5,011 bases of DNA, taken from assembly GCA_946497375.1 (NCBI GenBank), contig CAMMKE010000074.1, positions 1-5,011 of the forward strand, read 5' to 3'. How positions within the stretch are numbered: position 1 is the first letter of the stretch; each line of letters starts with the position of its first letter. Below, piece by piece: positions 4,939 to 5,011 of this stretch. Source of the stretch: an uncultured Mycoplasmatota bacterium. Its GTDB lineage: Bacteria; Bacillota_I; Bacilli_A; RF39; UBA660. The position numbers were made by a program, and so were the translations under genes. The notes under the pieces were generated by a model that worked only from the letters and a program-made list of their open reading frames with translations, did not search any database and was not told where the DNA came from.

Positions 4939-4967
4939 ATTTTACTTTATTTTTTTATCAAATACAA
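4939..4967 (-). promoter_or_regulatory. Candidate promoter for the minus-strand small RNA
   Basis: On the minus strand, TTGTAT (4967-4962; TTG kept) lies 17 bases from TAAAAT (4944-4939; 5 of 6). Transcription would start near 4932, five bases before the right repeat copy. The surroundings are very A/T-rich, so chance matches are a concern; the fit of position with the repeat and terminator raises the likelihood. Confidence 0.4.
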
Positions 4968-5011
4968 TTTACAATTTATTTACATTAGTTTTTTTAAAAA
5001 ATTCTTACTTT

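Overview
The window is AT-rich DNA from a low-GC, Gram-positive-type bacterium, most likely a Bacillota or a relative. The evidence is strong GGAGG-type ribosome sites, A/T-rich codons, an exported amidase held in the cytoplasmic membrane by a C-terminal helix, and a single-pass membrane protein with a large outer domain. The standard code fits: the three long frames contain no in-frame TGA, and the one Trp is TGG. Species cannot be named from the sequence.

Layout. At the left edge (1-87, + strand) is the last 28 codons of a gene that looks like an XRE-family regulator. It meets the end of a minus-strand gene head-on. Their stop codons lie 11 bases apart inside one hairpin that can serve as a two-way terminator. 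Three minus-strand genes then fill 74-4562. In transcription order they are a secreted, membrane-anchored amidase-signature enzyme (4562-2775), a single-pass membrane protein of unknown function with a large acidic outer domain (2710-1307), and an HD-domain dGTPase-like triphosphohydrolase (1213-74). The first two are 64 bases apart and may share a transcript; both act at the cell surface. A weak hairpin terminator and a new promoter precede the dGTPase gene, so it is probably its own unit. That promoter also supports a start 13 codons inside the longest frame.

The non-coding right end (4563-5011) is the most unusual part. Next to the amidase promoter are two direct TGTCGAA boxes 10 bp apart, matching the Spo0A box. 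Rightward from there is a compact locus that resembles a type I toxin-antitoxin module. It has a plus-strand promoter, a structured 5' leader, an 8-codon leader frame overlapping a 23-codon frame for a very hydrophobic peptide, and a converging minus-strand promoter and terminator that predict an antisense RNA of about 80 nt over the 3' part of the peptide transcript. Both predicted RNAs begin with nearly the same 28-nt sequence, carried in the DNA as an inverted repeat. No function has been shown; the case rests on sequence architecture. The last ~45 bases (4968-5011) are A/T-rich with no gene that can be supported.
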